DNA of 23,011 bases from NCBI GenBank assembly GCA_020637195.1, contig JACJWK010000032.1:1-23011 (forward strand), in the 5' to 3' direction. Positions within the stretch are counted from its first letter, which is position 1, and the number at the start of each line of letters is the position of its first letter. Shown here one piece after another: positions 1 through 7,622 of this stretch. Position numbers and translations under genes: made by a program. This DNA comes from Microthrixaceae bacterium (lineage in GTDB: Bacteria; Actinomycetota; Acidimicrobiia; Acidimicrobiales; DATDAH01). The notes under the pieces are model-generated. The model made no database searches. It was given only the letters and a program-made list of their open reading frames with translations, and had not been told where the DNA came from.

Positions 1-1
1 C

Positions 2-1576
2 GTGTACGACACGACCCTGCGCGACGGCAGCCAGCTCGAGGGCATCTCGCTGACCGTCGACGACAAGCTGCGCATCGCCGAGCAGCTCGACTACCTGGGC
101 GTGCACTTCATCGAGGGGGGCTGGCCCGGGGCCAACCCCAAAGACGACGAGTTCTTCGCCCGGGCCCCGAGCGAGCTGGACCTCGACTTCTCCACGCTGG
201 TGGCCTTCGGGTCGACCCGCCGGGTGAAGGGCCGGGTCGACGACGACCCCACGCTGGCCAACCTGGTCAAGGCCAACACCTCGGCGGTCTGCATCGTGGG
301 GAAGTGCTGGGACTACCACGTCACCGAGGCGCTGCGCACCACCCTCGACGAGGGCGTGGCGATGGTGGCCGACTCGGTCGAGTTCCTGGTCAACGCCGGC
401 CTGCGCGTGTTCTTCGACGCCGAGCACTTCTTCGACGGCTACAAGCACAACCCCGAGTTCAGCCTGCGGGTGGTCGAGGCCGCGGCGATGGCGGGCACGG
501 AGAGCGTCGTGCTGTGCGACACCAACGGCGGCTCCCTGCCCTTCGAGGTGGAGCAGATCGTGGGCGACGTGGTCGCCCACCTGGACACACCCGTGGGCGT
601 GCACCTCCACGACGACACCGGGTGCGGCGTGGCCAACGCCCTGGCCGGCGTGCGGGGCGGCGCCACCCAGGTGCAGGGGACCATGAACGGCTACGGCGAG
701 CGCACCGGCAACTGCAACCTCACCACGATCATCCCCAACCTCACGCTGAAGATGGGCGTCGACACCATCCCCGCGGACCGCCTCGAGCGGCTGACCACCG
801 TGTCGCACCACGTCGCCGAGCTGGTCAACATCTCCCCCGACCCGCAGCAGCCCTACGTGGGCGCCTCGGCGTTCGCCCACAAGGCGGGCCTGCACGTCAG
901 CGCCATCGCCCGACGGTCCGACGCCTACGAGCACGTCGACCCCGACCTCGTGGGCAACGGCACCCGCTTCGTGGTGTCCGAGCTGGCCGGGAAGTCCACG
1001 CTCGAGCTGAAGGCGCGCGAGATCGGCCTCGAGCTCGACGGCCGCGAGCTGGGCGAGGTGGTCGAGCGGCTCAAGACCCTCGAGCACGAGGGGTTCCACT
1101 TCGAGGCCGCCGACGGCTCGCTCGAGCTGTTGATGCGCGACGCCACCGGGTGGGAGCAGCCCTTCTTCGAGCTGGAGTCGTTCCGGGTGGCGGTCGAGCA
1201 CCGGGCCCCCTCCGAGCGCAGCACCGGTCGGTCCGGTGCCGAGGTGGTCACCGAGGCCACCGTCAAGGTGCGCTTCGACGGGCAGCGGGTGATCGAGACC
1301 GCCGAGGGCAACGGGCCGGTCAACGCGCTCGACCAGGCCCTGCGCAAGGCCATCGGCCCGGCGTTCCCCGCGCTCGGCTCGATGCACCTCACCGACTTCA
1401 AGGTGCGCGTGCTCGACACGGGCAAGGGCACCGGGGCGGTCACCCGCGTGCTGATCGACTCCACCGACGGCGACCGCGCCTGGTCGACCATCGGCGTCTC
1501 CGAGAACGTCATCGAGGCGTCCTGGCAGGCGCTGGCCGACTCGGTCATCTTCGGCCTGCTCAAGGCCTCGGCCTAG
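2..1576 (+). CDS. cimA: Citramalate synthase, 5'-truncated by window edge
   Basis: Condenses pyruvate and acetyl-CoA to (R)-citramalate, the first step of the threonine-independent route to 2-oxobutyrate and isoleucine. The visible 524 residues begin almost at once with the YDTTLRDG motif that opens the HMGL-like TIM barrel. The barrel continues with the HLHDDTGCGVANAL metal and substrate region (about residues 200-215) and NGYGERTGNC. From about residue 390 to the end comes a LeuA-type regulatory dimer domain (TEATVKVRFDG, GNGPVNALDQALR, KGTGAVTRVLI, GVSENVIEASWQAL). The family normally has only about ten residues before YDTTLRDG, so only a few codons are missing. The DDxVEFLVNAG and FFDAEHFFDGY segments fit citramalate synthase (TIGR00977 type) better than 2-isopropylmalate synthase. 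The stop codon is TAG and doubles as the start of a candidate -10 box for the next gene. Confidence 0.93.
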   Translation: MYDTTLRDGSQLEGISLTVDDKLRIAEQLDYLGVHFIEGGWPGANPKDDEFFARAPSELDLDFSTLVAFGSTRRVKGRVDDDPTLANLVKANTSAVCIVGKCWDYHVTEALRTTLDEGVAMVADSVEFLVNAGLRVFFDAEHFFDGYKHNPEFSLRVVEAAAMAGTESVVLCDTNGGSLPFEVEQIVGDVVAHLDTPVGVHLHDDTGCGVANALAGVRGGATQVQGTMNGYGERTGNCNLTTIIPNLTLKMGVDTIPADRLERLTTVSHHVAELVNISPDPQQPYVGASAFAHKAGLHVSAIARRSDAYEHVDPDLVGNGTRFVVSELAGKSTLELKAREIGLELDGRELGEVVERLKTLEHEGFHFEAADGSLELLMRDATGWEQPFFELESFRVAVEHRAPSERSTGRSGAEVVTEATVKVRFDGQRVIETAEGNGPVNALDQALRKAIGPAFPALGSMHLTDFKVRVLDTGKGTGAVTRVLIDSTDGDRAWSTIGVSENVIEASWQALADSVIFGLLKASA

Positions 1577-1579
1577 GAT
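1574..1579 (+). promoter_or_regulatory. Candidate -10 box (TAGGAT) of a leaderless transcript
   Basis: TAGGAT begins with the TAG stop of cimA and lies 8 nt before the ATG at 1588, so a transcript would start at or next to the start codon. No convincing -35 is visible. The same spacing recurs upstream of several other genes here. Confidence 0.4.
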
Positions 1580-1587
1580 CGCCGACG

Positions 1588-2103
1588 ATGTCCGCGCCCC
1601 AGTACGTCCCCAAGAGCGCCCGGCCCGGTCAGCGGGTGTACGAGTCGCCGCCGTGGCAGCACGACCCCTGGACGGGCCACCCCGCGGCCAACCTCACCAA
1701 GGGTCAGCCGCGGGGGCGCTTCTACGGCAACCAGGGCCCCGACCAGGGCTACGTGCTGGTGCTGGCCGAGGGGATCGAGCCCGTGCTCCAAGCCGGCGAG
1801 GACCTCGCCGACGTGCGGGCCGGCGTGGTGGGCGTCGCCCTCAAGCGGGGTTCGCTCTTCGGCCGGGCGCCCGTCATCCACGACCTGACCCTGGCCTACA
1901 CGATCTTCGGCTTCCTCGACGAGTCGCCCGACCCGGCCCTGGTGGACCTGCGCCGCGAGCTGTTCGCCTCGGCGGCGCACCACTACGCCGAGCGCCGGGC
2001 CATCGTCGACCTGGTCCCCGAGGCGACGCTGCGCCTCACCCCCACCCAGGCCGCCGAGGCCTACGCCGGGGGCTGGCGGGGTCCGCTGGGCCTGAACGAC
2101 TGA
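1588..2103 (+). CDS. Conserved hypothetical protein, 171 aa
   Basis: No domain is recognised. The protein opens with a basic, proline- and tryptophan-rich segment (residues 1-45, including RVYESPPWQHDPW and a GQPRGRFYGNQGPDQGY stretch). A mixed alpha/beta part follows, in which residues 50-80 look like strands (YVLVLAEG, GVVGVALKRG) and residues 90-145 look helical (IHDLTLAYTIFGFLDE, ELFASAAHHYAERRAIVDLV). No signal peptide or membrane segment is visible, so it is probably cytoplasmic. The N-terminal SPPW/GPDQGY style is one I associate with acidimicrobial hypothetical proteins, which is recollection rather than a search result. The start at 1588 is chosen because it lies 8 nt past a TAGGAT box and removes the frame's shadow of cimA. 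Codon bias matches the neighbours. Confidence 0.8.
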   Translation: MSAPQYVPKSARPGQRVYESPPWQHDPWTGHPAANLTKGQPRGRFYGNQGPDQGYVLVLAEGIEPVLQAGEDLADVRAGVVGVALKRGSLFGRAPVIHDLTLAYTIFGFLDESPDPALVDLRRELFASAAHHYAERRAIVDLVPEATLRLTPTQAAEAYAGGWRGPLGLND

Positions 2104-2136
2104 CGCCGCGCCGGCCCACCGACCCGTCGAGGGGCC

Positions 2137-2150
2137 GGTCGCCGGCGACC
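2137..2150. terminator. GC palindrome between convergent genes
   Basis: A perfect 14-bp palindrome (GGTCGCCGGCGACC) sits in the 69-bp gap between two converging genes and could fold on either transcript. There is no T-tract, so a terminator role is only inferred from position. Confidence 0.25.
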
Positions 2151-2172
2151 GCCCGGTGCCCGCGCCGGGGCC

Positions 2173-3378
2173 TCAGGCGGGATCCGGGTCCGAGGCGGCC
2201 GGGTCCTCGGCCGAGGGACCGTCGTCCCCCGGCGTCTCGTCCGCCGGCGTCTCGTCCGCCGGCGCCGGGTCCGAGGATGCTTCGGCCGGCGCTGCCTCCG
2301 AGGGGGCGGTGTCCGCCGGCGCCGCGTCCGGGACAGCCGCGTCCGAGGCGGCCGCATCCGAGGAGGTGTCGGCCGGCGCCGGAGCCGTCCCGGCCGCGAC
2401 CGGTGCCGCCGGGGCGCCGTCGGCGGCGGGGCCGGGGTCGGCCAGCGCCGGCGCGACCGCCCGCGTGAGCTGCCAGGCCGCCACGAGCAGGGCCCCGAGG
2501 CCGTACACGGTGGCCGCGAACGTGAGCAGGCCGCCGAGGAACGGCAGGATGCCGAGCACCCGCAGGATGAGCCAGCCCAGCAGGAAGGCCCACACCAGCC
2601 CGGTGCGCTCGCGCAGGATCAGGTGGCCGAGCACGGTGGCGCCGGCCACGAAGCCCAGCAGGTACAGCGGGGCCATGGAGGCGAGGCCCACCAGGCCGAG
2701 CGGGGTGGCCACGATGGTGAACAGCAACAGGCCGCTGACGAGCGGCACCCCGAGGGCGGCGATGCCCCCGGTGCCGATCGCCGGCGCCACCGCGTCGCGG
2801 GCCACCTGCACGGTGCGGCGAGCCACGCCGCCGAAGGCGCCGGCGAAGATCAGCCCGGCCACGAGGGTGGACACCGAGATGGCCACCCACCAGGCGATGC
2901 GGGCGGCGATGCCGATGCCGTTGAGGATGGCGGTGAACTGGACGCGCTCGGTCGAGCCGTCGACCTCGGCCCGGTCCGACACGCGCGGCTGCTGGGACGA
3001 GACCACGTCGCCCTCGACGTGGGCCGTGCGCTCGATGACGGCGCGGCCCCGCAGGACGACGACGTCGCCGGTGACCAGGCCCCGGATCACCGCGGTGCCG
3101 TTGACCACCACGACCGGGCCGTCGACCGTCGCGTCCCGGTCGACCAGGACGTCGGCGTCGCCCACGACGACCGCGTCGGTGGTCGTGCACGACTCGACCA
3201 CGAGGGGCCCGCCCCGCACGATGAGCTGCACCTCGACCTCGACCACGTCGGTGCACGGCGGGGCGTCGCCGTCGTCGGTGCCCTGCGCCGCGGCCGGCCC
3301 CGCGAGGCCGGCGCCCACCAGGAGCGCCATCGCCACCATGCCCAGCGCCACCGACCACCGACGTGTCGTCGCCATCAT
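2173..3378 (-). CDS. Exported/membrane protein with polymer-forming (bactofilin-like) N-terminal region
   Basis: A 401-aa protein. Residues 1-32 form a signal peptide (TTRRW, hydrophobic core, AAAQG). Residues 45-145 are a run of short valine-rich strands with repeated D-G-x-V / G-D-V steps (VVVGDADVLVDRDATV, GLVTGDVVVLRGRAVI), the pattern of a right-handed beta-helix as in polymer-forming cytoskeletal proteins. Residues 150-310 hold about five hydrophobic segments. Residues 315-401 are an acidic Ala/Pro/Ser/Asp tail with DETPADETPGDD-type repeats, probably disordered. This head-plus-membrane architecture occurs in a family of uncharacterised bacterial membrane proteins; a role in envelope organisation is inference. 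Two ATG codons in tandem offer the start, with GGAG just upstream. It is divergent from corA across only 68 bp. Confidence 0.8.
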   Translation of the reverse strand: MMATTRRWSVALGMVAMALLVGAGLAGPAAAQGTDDGDAPPCTDVVEVEVQLIVRGGPLVVESCTTTDAVVVGDADVLVDRDATVDGPVVVVNGTAVIRGLVTGDVVVLRGRAVIERTAHVEGDVVSSQQPRVSDRAEVDGSTERVQFTAILNGIGIAARIAWWVAISVSTLVAGLIFAGAFGGVARRTVQVARDAVAPAIGTGGIAALGVPLVSGLLLFTIVATPLGLVGLASMAPLYLLGFVAGATVLGHLILRERTGLVWAFLLGWLILRVLGILPFLGGLLTFAATVYGLGALLVAAWQLTRAVAPALADPGPAADGAPAAPVAAGTAPAPADTSSDAAASDAAVPDAAPADTAPSEAAPAEASSDPAPADETPADETPGDDGPSAEDPAASDPDPA

Positions 3379-3446
3379 CTCCGCTCCCTCGATCGCGAGC
3401 CCGGGGCCTCACCGGCGCCGGCATCGGCGCGTGAGAGGCTGGGAGC

Positions 3447-4421
3447 ATGATCGTTGATGCCGCGCTGTACCGCAACGGCGTTCGCGATCCCGAGCCGTTC
3501 GACGTCAGCCGGCGCTTCCACACGCCGCGTGAGCGCACGACGTTCCTCTGGGTCGGGCTCTTCGAGCCCACCGAGGCCGAGTTCGAGGCCGTGCGCGACG
3601 AGTTCAACCTCCATCCGCTGGCGGTCGAGGACGCCATCAAGGCCCACCAGCGCCCCAAGCTCGAGTTCTTCGAGGACAGCGCCTTCATGGTGTTGCGCAC
3701 GGCGCGCTACCTCGACGAGTCCGAGACCGTCGAGTTCGGCGAGCTCCAGCTGTTCATCGGCCAGGGCTTCGTCGTCACCGTCCGTCACGGGGCGGCCGCA
3801 CCCCTGAACGACGTGCGCCACGGCCTCGAGGCGGACCCCGACAAGCTGGCGTGCGGCCCCGCGGCCGTCCTCCACGCCGTCGTGGACCACGTCGTGGACG
3901 GCTACGTCCCCGTGCTGGCCGGGCTGGAGGACGACATCGGCGAGGTCGAGGAGGAGGTCTTCTCGCCGTCGGGGCACAACCCCGTCGAGCGCATCTACTA
4001 CCTCAAGCGCGAGGTGCTCGGCATGATCCGGGCCACGTCGTCGCTCCAGGAGCCGCTCGAGCGGCTCACCCGGCTGCACGAGGTGGACTACCTCCACGAC
4101 GACATCGGCCACTACTTCCGCGACGTGCTCGACCACATCGTGCGGGTCCTCGAGCAGGTGAACGGGTTCAACGAGATGCTCACGAGCATCCTCGAGGCCA
4201 ACCTCACGAGGGTGAGCATCCGCCAGAACGAGGACATGAAGAAGATGGCGGCCTGGGCCGCGATCGGGATCGTGCCGACCGCGCTCGCGGGCGTCTACGG
4301 CATGAACTTCCGCCACATGCCCGAGCTGCAGTGGCGGTACGGCTACCCGCTCGCGCTCGCCACGATCGTCGTGGTCTGCTACTTGCTGTACCGGAACTTC
4401 AAACGAGTGGGGTGGTTGTGA
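3447..4421 (+). CDS. corA: CorA-type magnesium/divalent cation transporter
   Basis: Inner-membrane pentameric channel for Mg2+ and related divalent ions. The 324-aa protein has the long cytoplasmic N-terminal funnel (HPLAVEDAIKAHQRPKLE early, then helical segments around GLEDDIGEVEEEVF and RIYYLKREVLGMIRATS). The signature YGMNF follows at residues 284-288 after the first membrane helix, then the periplasmic MPEL loop, a second helix (residues 302-318) and a short basic tail. The length is typical of the family. The ATG at 3447 has GGGAG a few bases upstream. Its TGA stop overlaps the GTG start of the following SnoaL-like gene (GTGA), so the two are probably translated together. Confidence 0.95.
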   Translation: MIVDAALYRNGVRDPEPFDVSRRFHTPRERTTFLWVGLFEPTEAEFEAVRDEFNLHPLAVEDAIKAHQRPKLEFFEDSAFMVLRTARYLDESETVEFGELQLFIGQGFVVTVRHGAAAPLNDVRHGLEADPDKLACGPAAVLHAVVDHVVDGYVPVLAGLEDDIGEVEEEVFSPSGHNPVERIYYLKREVLGMIRATSSLQEPLERLTRLHEVDYLHDDIGHYFRDVLDHIVRVLEQVNGFNEMLTSILEANLTRVSIRQNEDMKKMAAWAAIGIVPTALAGVYGMNFRHMPELQWRYGYPLALATIVVVCYLLYRNFKRVGWL

Positions 4422-5245
4422 CCGAACGCAGGCGGGAGGAGCTCGAGCGCCAGCGGGCGCGGTGGTGGGCGACGGTGTCGTCGGGCGATCTCGACGGCTA
4501 CCTGTCGCTGTTCGCACCGGACGCCGTGTGGGTGACCCCCGAGCTCGACGAGATCGTGGGCCGCGACGCCATCCGGGCGTGGCTCGGGCCGGTGTTCGCC
4601 CAGTTCGACTACGAGCTCACCATCACCGTGGCCGACGTGCGGGTGGCCGGCGACCTGGGCATCGAGCGGGCGCGCTTCGTGTCGCGCATGACGCCGAAGC
4701 CGCCGACGCTGCGGCCCGTGCCCTCGCCCGAGGGGGCGATCCCCTCGTCGTCACCGTCGTCGTCGCCGGCGGTCGGCGACCGCGACGACGCCCCGACCCC
4801 GGTCCCGGGGGACGGCGCCGACGAGCCCGGCGTGACGCCGGCCGTGGGCCCCGACGACGCCGGTGCGCCCGACCGACCCGAGATCGCCGGCAGCGAGGCG
4901 GCGGCGGGCCGGGCGGCCGACGGTGGGGACGCTCCCGCCGCCCGGCCGGACGACGGCCCCGCCGTCGCGGGCCCGGCCGACGACTCGCCGGCCGAGGACT
5001 CGCCGGTGGACGACTCGCCGGTGGACGAGACCACCCCCGAGGGCCCGGACCACGACCCCTCGCCCGACGACGACGCCGGCGAGGCCGGCCTCGACGTCGA
5101 CGACGTCGAGGCGCCCCTCGAGGCCGCCGCGCCCGGCGCCGGCGACCACGAGCCCCACGAGGGTCGCTACCTCATGTACTGGCGCTGGTCCGACGACGCC
5201 GGCTGGCTCGTGCACCGCTACGCCGACGTCACCGGGGTGGGCTGA
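4418..5245 (+). CDS. SnoaL/DUF4440-like protein split by a long disordered insert
   Basis: A 275-aa protein. Residues 8-92 read as the first part of a cone-shaped SnoaL/NTF2-like fold: helix WWATVSSGDLDGYLSLF, strand DAVWVTPELDEIVGRDAI, helix, and strands YELTITVADVRV and GIERARFVSRM. The final two strands (GRYLMYWRWSDDAGWLVHRYADV, residues 249-271) normally follow after a loop of about ten residues. Here they are separated by about 150 residues rich in Pro, Asp, Ala, Glu and Ser, with DDSPAEDSPVDDSPVDE repeats. The whole segment stays in frame and has no stop. The GTG start overlaps the corA stop (GTGA), which supports both the start and coupling. Catalytic function is unknown; many relatives bind small molecules or serve as protein partners. 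Confidence 0.8.
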   Translation: MTERRREELERQRARWWATVSSGDLDGYLSLFAPDAVWVTPELDEIVGRDAIRAWLGPVFAQFDYELTITVADVRVAGDLGIERARFVSRMTPKPPTLRPVPSPEGAIPSSSPSSSPAVGDRDDAPTPVPGDGADEPGVTPAVGPDDAGAPDRPEIAGSEAAAGRAADGGDAPAARPDDGPAVAGPADDSPAEDSPVDDSPVDETTPEGPDHDPSPDDDAGEAGLDVDDVEAPLEAAAPGAGDHEPHEGRYLMYWRWSDDAGWLVHRYADVTGVG

Positions 5246-5283
5246 GCGCGGCCGGTCGCAGCGGGCGCCGGAGGGCGGACCGG

Positions 5284-5289
5284 TAGCCT
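5284..5289 (+). promoter_or_regulatory. Candidate -10 box (TAGCCT) before gltX
   Basis: TAGCCT lies 7 nt before the GTG start of gltX, the spacing expected for a leaderless transcript. No ribosome-binding site lies at normal distance other than weak purines, and no clear -35 is visible. Confidence 0.4.
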
Positions 5290-5296
5290 CGGTGCG

Positions 5297-6643
5297 GTGA
5301 CGTCCCGAGCCCCCCGTGTCCGCTTCGCGCCCGCGCCGACGGGCTCGCTGCACGTCGGCAGCGCCCGCTCGGCGCTGTTCAACTGGCTCTACGCGCGGGC
5401 GGTGGGCGGCACGATGGTCCTGCGCATCGAGGACACCGACACCGAGCGCAACAAGCCCGAGCTGATCGACGGCATCCTGCGGTCGCTCGAGTGGCTGGGC
5501 ATCGACTGGGACGAGGGCCCCATCCACCAGTCGGAGCGCTTCGACCTCTACCGCGACGCCGCCGCCCGCCTGCTCGCCGAGGGGCGGGCCTATCTGGTCG
5601 ACGCCGACGACCAGGAGGTGGTCGGCGACCGGCTCACCGCCGGCCTCGCCGTGCGCTACCGAGTGCCCGACGAGGGGGCCATCGAGTTCGACGACGTCAT
5701 CCGGGGCCACGTCCGGTTCGAGAACGCCAACGTCGAGGACCCGGTGATCTGGCGGTCCAACGGGACACCCACGTTCCTCATCGCCAACGCGGTCGACGAC
5801 GTCGACCTCGGCATCACCCACGTGATCCGCGGCGAGGACCTGCTCTCGTCCACCCCCAAGGTGATCCACCTGCGGGCCGCCCTCGGCCACACCGTGCTGC
5901 CCGTGTACGCCCACCTGCCCCTGCTCGTGAACGAGAAGCGCCAGAAGCTCTCCAAGCGCCGCGACGACGTGGCCCTCTGGGACTACCGCGACCAGGGCTA
6001 CCTCCCCGAGGCCATGGCCAACTACCTGGCCCTGCTCGGCTGGGGGCCGCCCGACGGCGTCGAGGTCCGACCGATGGACGAGATCATCGAGCGCTTCCGG
6101 CTCGAGGACATCACCAAGTCGGCGGCCTTCTTCGACCGCAAGAAGCTCGACCACGTCAACGGCGAGTGGATCCGGGGCCTCGCCGTCGGCGACTTCGTCG
6201 AGCGCTGCGGGCCCGTCCTCGCCGAAGGGCCGTGGCCGCCCGGCGCCTTCGACGCCACCGCGTTCGCCGAGATCGCACCGCTCGTGCAGGAGCGGGTGAC
6301 CACCCTCGACGACGTCCCCGGCTACGTGGACTGGCTGTTCCTCGACCAGGCCCCGATCGACGACGCGTCGTGGGAGAAGGCCATGGTCAAGGGGCCCGAC
6401 GCCGCCGGCCTGCTCGACGACGCCCTGGCCGCCTTCGCCGACGTCGCCTGGGACGCCGAGTCGCTCCACGCCTGCCTCCTCGCCCTGGGTGAGGCCCGGG
6501 GCCTGAAGCTGGGCAAGGCCCAGGCACCCGTGCGGGTCGCGGTCACCGGCCGCACCGTGGGCCCACCGCTGTTCGAGTCGCTCGCGCTGCTCGGGCGCGA
6601 GCGCACCCTCGAGCGCGTCCGGGCGGCCCGCGCCCGGCTGTGA
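5297..6643 (+). CDS. gltX: Glutamyl-tRNA synthetase
   Basis: Class I synthetase that charges tRNA-Glu. In organisms without GlnRS it also charges tRNA-Gln for later amidation by GatCAB. The 448-aa protein shows the HIGH-type motif HVGS (residues 19-22) in APAPTGSLHVGSARSALFNWL, RIEDTDTERNKPE, the GEDLLSSTPK segment, and the KMSKS-type KLSKR at 217-221. A helical anticodon-binding region follows (about 300-448). The segment between GRAYL (100) and YRVPDEG (121), where E. coli-type enzymes carry a cysteine zinc-binding insert, is only about 20 residues long here and has no cysteine. Start GTG 5297 gives a standard N-terminus. tRNA-Gln and tRNA-Glu genes lie 730 bp downstream, and its stop overlaps the next gene's GTG. 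Confidence 0.95.
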   Translation: MTSRAPRVRFAPAPTGSLHVGSARSALFNWLYARAVGGTMVLRIEDTDTERNKPELIDGILRSLEWLGIDWDEGPIHQSERFDLYRDAAARLLAEGRAYLVDADDQEVVGDRLTAGLAVRYRVPDEGAIEFDDVIRGHVRFENANVEDPVIWRSNGTPTFLIANAVDDVDLGITHVIRGEDLLSSTPKVIHLRAALGHTVLPVYAHLPLLVNEKRQKLSKRRDDVALWDYRDQGYLPEAMANYLALLGWGPPDGVEVRPMDEIIERFRLEDITKSAAFFDRKKLDHVNGEWIRGLAVGDFVERCGPVLAEGPWPPGAFDATAFAEIAPLVQERVTTLDDVPGYVDWLFLDQAPIDDASWEKAMVKGPDAAGLLDDALAAFADVAWDAESLHACLLALGEARGLKLGKAQAPVRVAVTGRTVGPPLFESLALLGRERTLERVRAARARL

Positions 6644-7311
6644 GCCGACGCTCGCACCGCTCCCCGCGCTGGATGCGGGTCACCGTGCGGGTCGCGCTCG
6701 CCGTCGTCGCGCTGCTGGTCCTCTACCTCGGCGTCACCTTCGTCCAGGTGTGGTGGACCGCCCGACAGGACGACGCCACCGCCTCCCAGGCCATCGTGGT
6801 GCTCGGCGCCGCCCAGTACGACGGCACCCCGTCGCCGGTGTTCGAGGCCCGGCTCGACCACGCCCTCGACCTCTACGAGGAGGGGCTGGCCCCCACCATC
6901 GTCGTCACCGGCGGCAACCAGCCCGGCGACCGCTTCACCGAGGCCTCCGCGGGCGCCAACTACCTGCTCGCCAACGGGGTGCCCGACGAGGACATCCGAC
7001 GCGAGGTGGACGCCCACAACTCGTGGGAGTCGCTCGCCGCCGTGGCGCGCATCCTCGAGGACGAGGGGGTCGACGAGGTGATCCTGGTGTCGGACCCCTA
7101 CCACTCGTACCGGGTCGGCCAGATCGCCGACGAGCTCGGCATGACCCCGCACCTGTCACCCACCCGCTCCAGTCCCACCAGCGCGTGGAGCGAGCTCCGC
7201 TCGATGGCCCGGGAGACCCTGGCCGTCTCCGTCGGGCGGTTCGTCGGCTACCGCCGGCTGGTGCGCATCGACGACCAGGTCGGGCGCCTCCGCGAGGGCG
7301 GCGGCGGGTGA
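6640..7311 (+). CDS. DUF218/YdcF-SanA family membrane-anchored protein
   Basis: A 223-aa protein with a basic N-terminus (SRRSHRSPRWMR), one membrane helix (about residues 13-36) and a DUF218 domain. The domain shows the strand AIVVLGAAQYDGTPSP with its conserved polar residues, FEARLDHALDLYEEG, the IVVTGGNQPGDRFTEA loop, E-x-N-S-W-E-S-like AHNSWESLAAVARILEDEG, and VILVSDPYHSYR. Family members (SanA, ElyC, YdcF) are linked to envelope integrity and undecaprenyl-phosphate-dependent pathways, but their reaction is unknown. The GTG start overlaps the gltX TGA (GTGA), so the two genes are translationally coupled. Confidence 0.85.
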   Translation: MSRRSHRSPRWMRVTVRVALAVVALLVLYLGVTFVQVWWTARQDDATASQAIVVLGAAQYDGTPSPVFEARLDHALDLYEEGLAPTIVVTGGNQPGDRFTEASAGANYLLANGVPDEDIRREVDAHNSWESLAAVARILEDEGVDEVILVSDPYHSYRVGQIADELGMTPHLSPTRSSPTSAWSELRSMARETLAVSVGRFVGYRRLVRIDDQVGRLREGGGG

Positions 7312-7316
7312 CGCCG

Positions 7317-7340
7317 GCGGGTTCCGGTTTCGGAATCCGC
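7317..7340 (+). terminator. Hairpin after the gltX operon
   Basis: A 10-bp stem (7317-7326 with 7331-7340, one G-T pair) closes a GTTT loop 6 nt after the DUF218 gene stop and before the tRNA pair. No T-tract follows. Terminator function is inferred from position. Confidence 0.45.
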
Positions 7341-7352
7341 GCGGCCAGCCGC

Positions 7353-7358
7353 TAACCT
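7353..7358 (+). promoter_or_regulatory. Candidate -10 box (TAACCT) for the tRNA pair
   Basis: TAACCT lies 13 nt before the first base of tRNA-Gln, a reasonable distance for a short 5' leader. No clear -35 is visible. Confidence 0.35.
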
Positions 7359-7371
7359 GCGTCTCTCCCGT

Positions 7372-7443
7372 TCGGGGGTGGTGTAATTGGCAACACTGCT
7401 GGTTCTGGTCCAGTCATTGGGGGTTCGAGTCCTCCCCCCCGAG
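7372..7443 (+). tRNA. tRNA-Gln (CTG)
   Basis: Cloverleaf by eye: acceptor TCGGGGG (7372-7378) pairs with CCCCCGA (7436-7442). D-arm GTG/CAC. Anticodon stem GCTGG/CCAGT with loop TTCTGGT, anticodon CTG at 7405-7407. T-arm GGGGG/CCTCC around TTCGAGT. Discriminator G at 7443; CCA is not encoded. The tRNA-Glu gene starts 15 nt later, so the two are likely co-transcribed. Confidence 0.96.
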
Positions 7444-7458
7444 CTCGACAACTGATCT

Positions 7459-7534
7459 GGCCCCATCGTCTAGAGGCCTAGGACACCACCCTCTCAAGGT
7501 GGAGACACGGGTTCGAATCCCGTTGGGGCTGCCA
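7459..7534 (+). tRNA. tRNA-Glu (CTC), integration target
   Basis: Acceptor GGCCCCA (7459-7465) pairs with TGGGGCT (7524-7530), with a terminal G-T pair. D-loop CTAGAGGCCTAGG, anticodon stem CCACC/GGTGG with loop CTCTCAA, anticodon CTC at 7493-7495, T-loop TTCGAAT, discriminator G 7531 and encoded CCA 7532-7534. The 3' part from 7491 onward is repeated perfectly at 14687-14732, which marks this gene as the attachment site of the element to its right. Confidence 0.96.
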
Positions 7535-7536
7535 TC
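7491..7536 (+). repeat. Left attachment site (attL) core, 46 bp
   Basis: Runs from the anticodon loop of tRNA-Glu to just beyond its CCA and is identical base for base to 14687-14732. It keeps the tRNA gene intact after integration. A 10-bp perfect hairpin (7537-7546 with 7553-7562) begins at the first base inside the element. Confidence 0.88.
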
Positions 7537-7562
7537 TCTGACCAGCGGCGACGCTGGTCAGA
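7537..7562. other. Perfect hairpin abutting the attL core
   Basis: TCTGACCAGC pairs fully with GCTGGTCAGA around a 6-nt GGCGAC loop, starting exactly where the 46-bp repeat ends. It could terminate tRNA transcription or serve as a recombination-protein site. No T-tract follows. Confidence 0.5.
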
Positions 7563-7593
7563 GACGCGTCTGAGGGCACCTCCGAGGGACCCT

Positions 7594-7614
7594 TGCCCAT
7601 GGGTTTTCCCATGA
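7594..7614 (+). promoter_or_regulatory. Candidate integrase arm site, left end
   Basis: TGCCCATGG followed 5 nt later by CCCATGA. The same pair with a 4-nt gap occurs inside the right end at 14575-14594. Shared short repeats at both ends, inside the element and in the same orientation, suggest arm-type binding sites; this is inference. Confidence 0.4.
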
Positions 7615-7622
7615 CGATGCTC

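Noticed and set aside
2036..3700. Long reverse-strand frame across the bactofilin-like gene region, and similar long Arg/Pro/Gly-rich frames elsewhere.
   Set aside because: They are antisense or out-of-phase shadows caused by high GC content; their composition is repetitive Arg/Pro/Gly/Ala and they overlap genes with clear domains.
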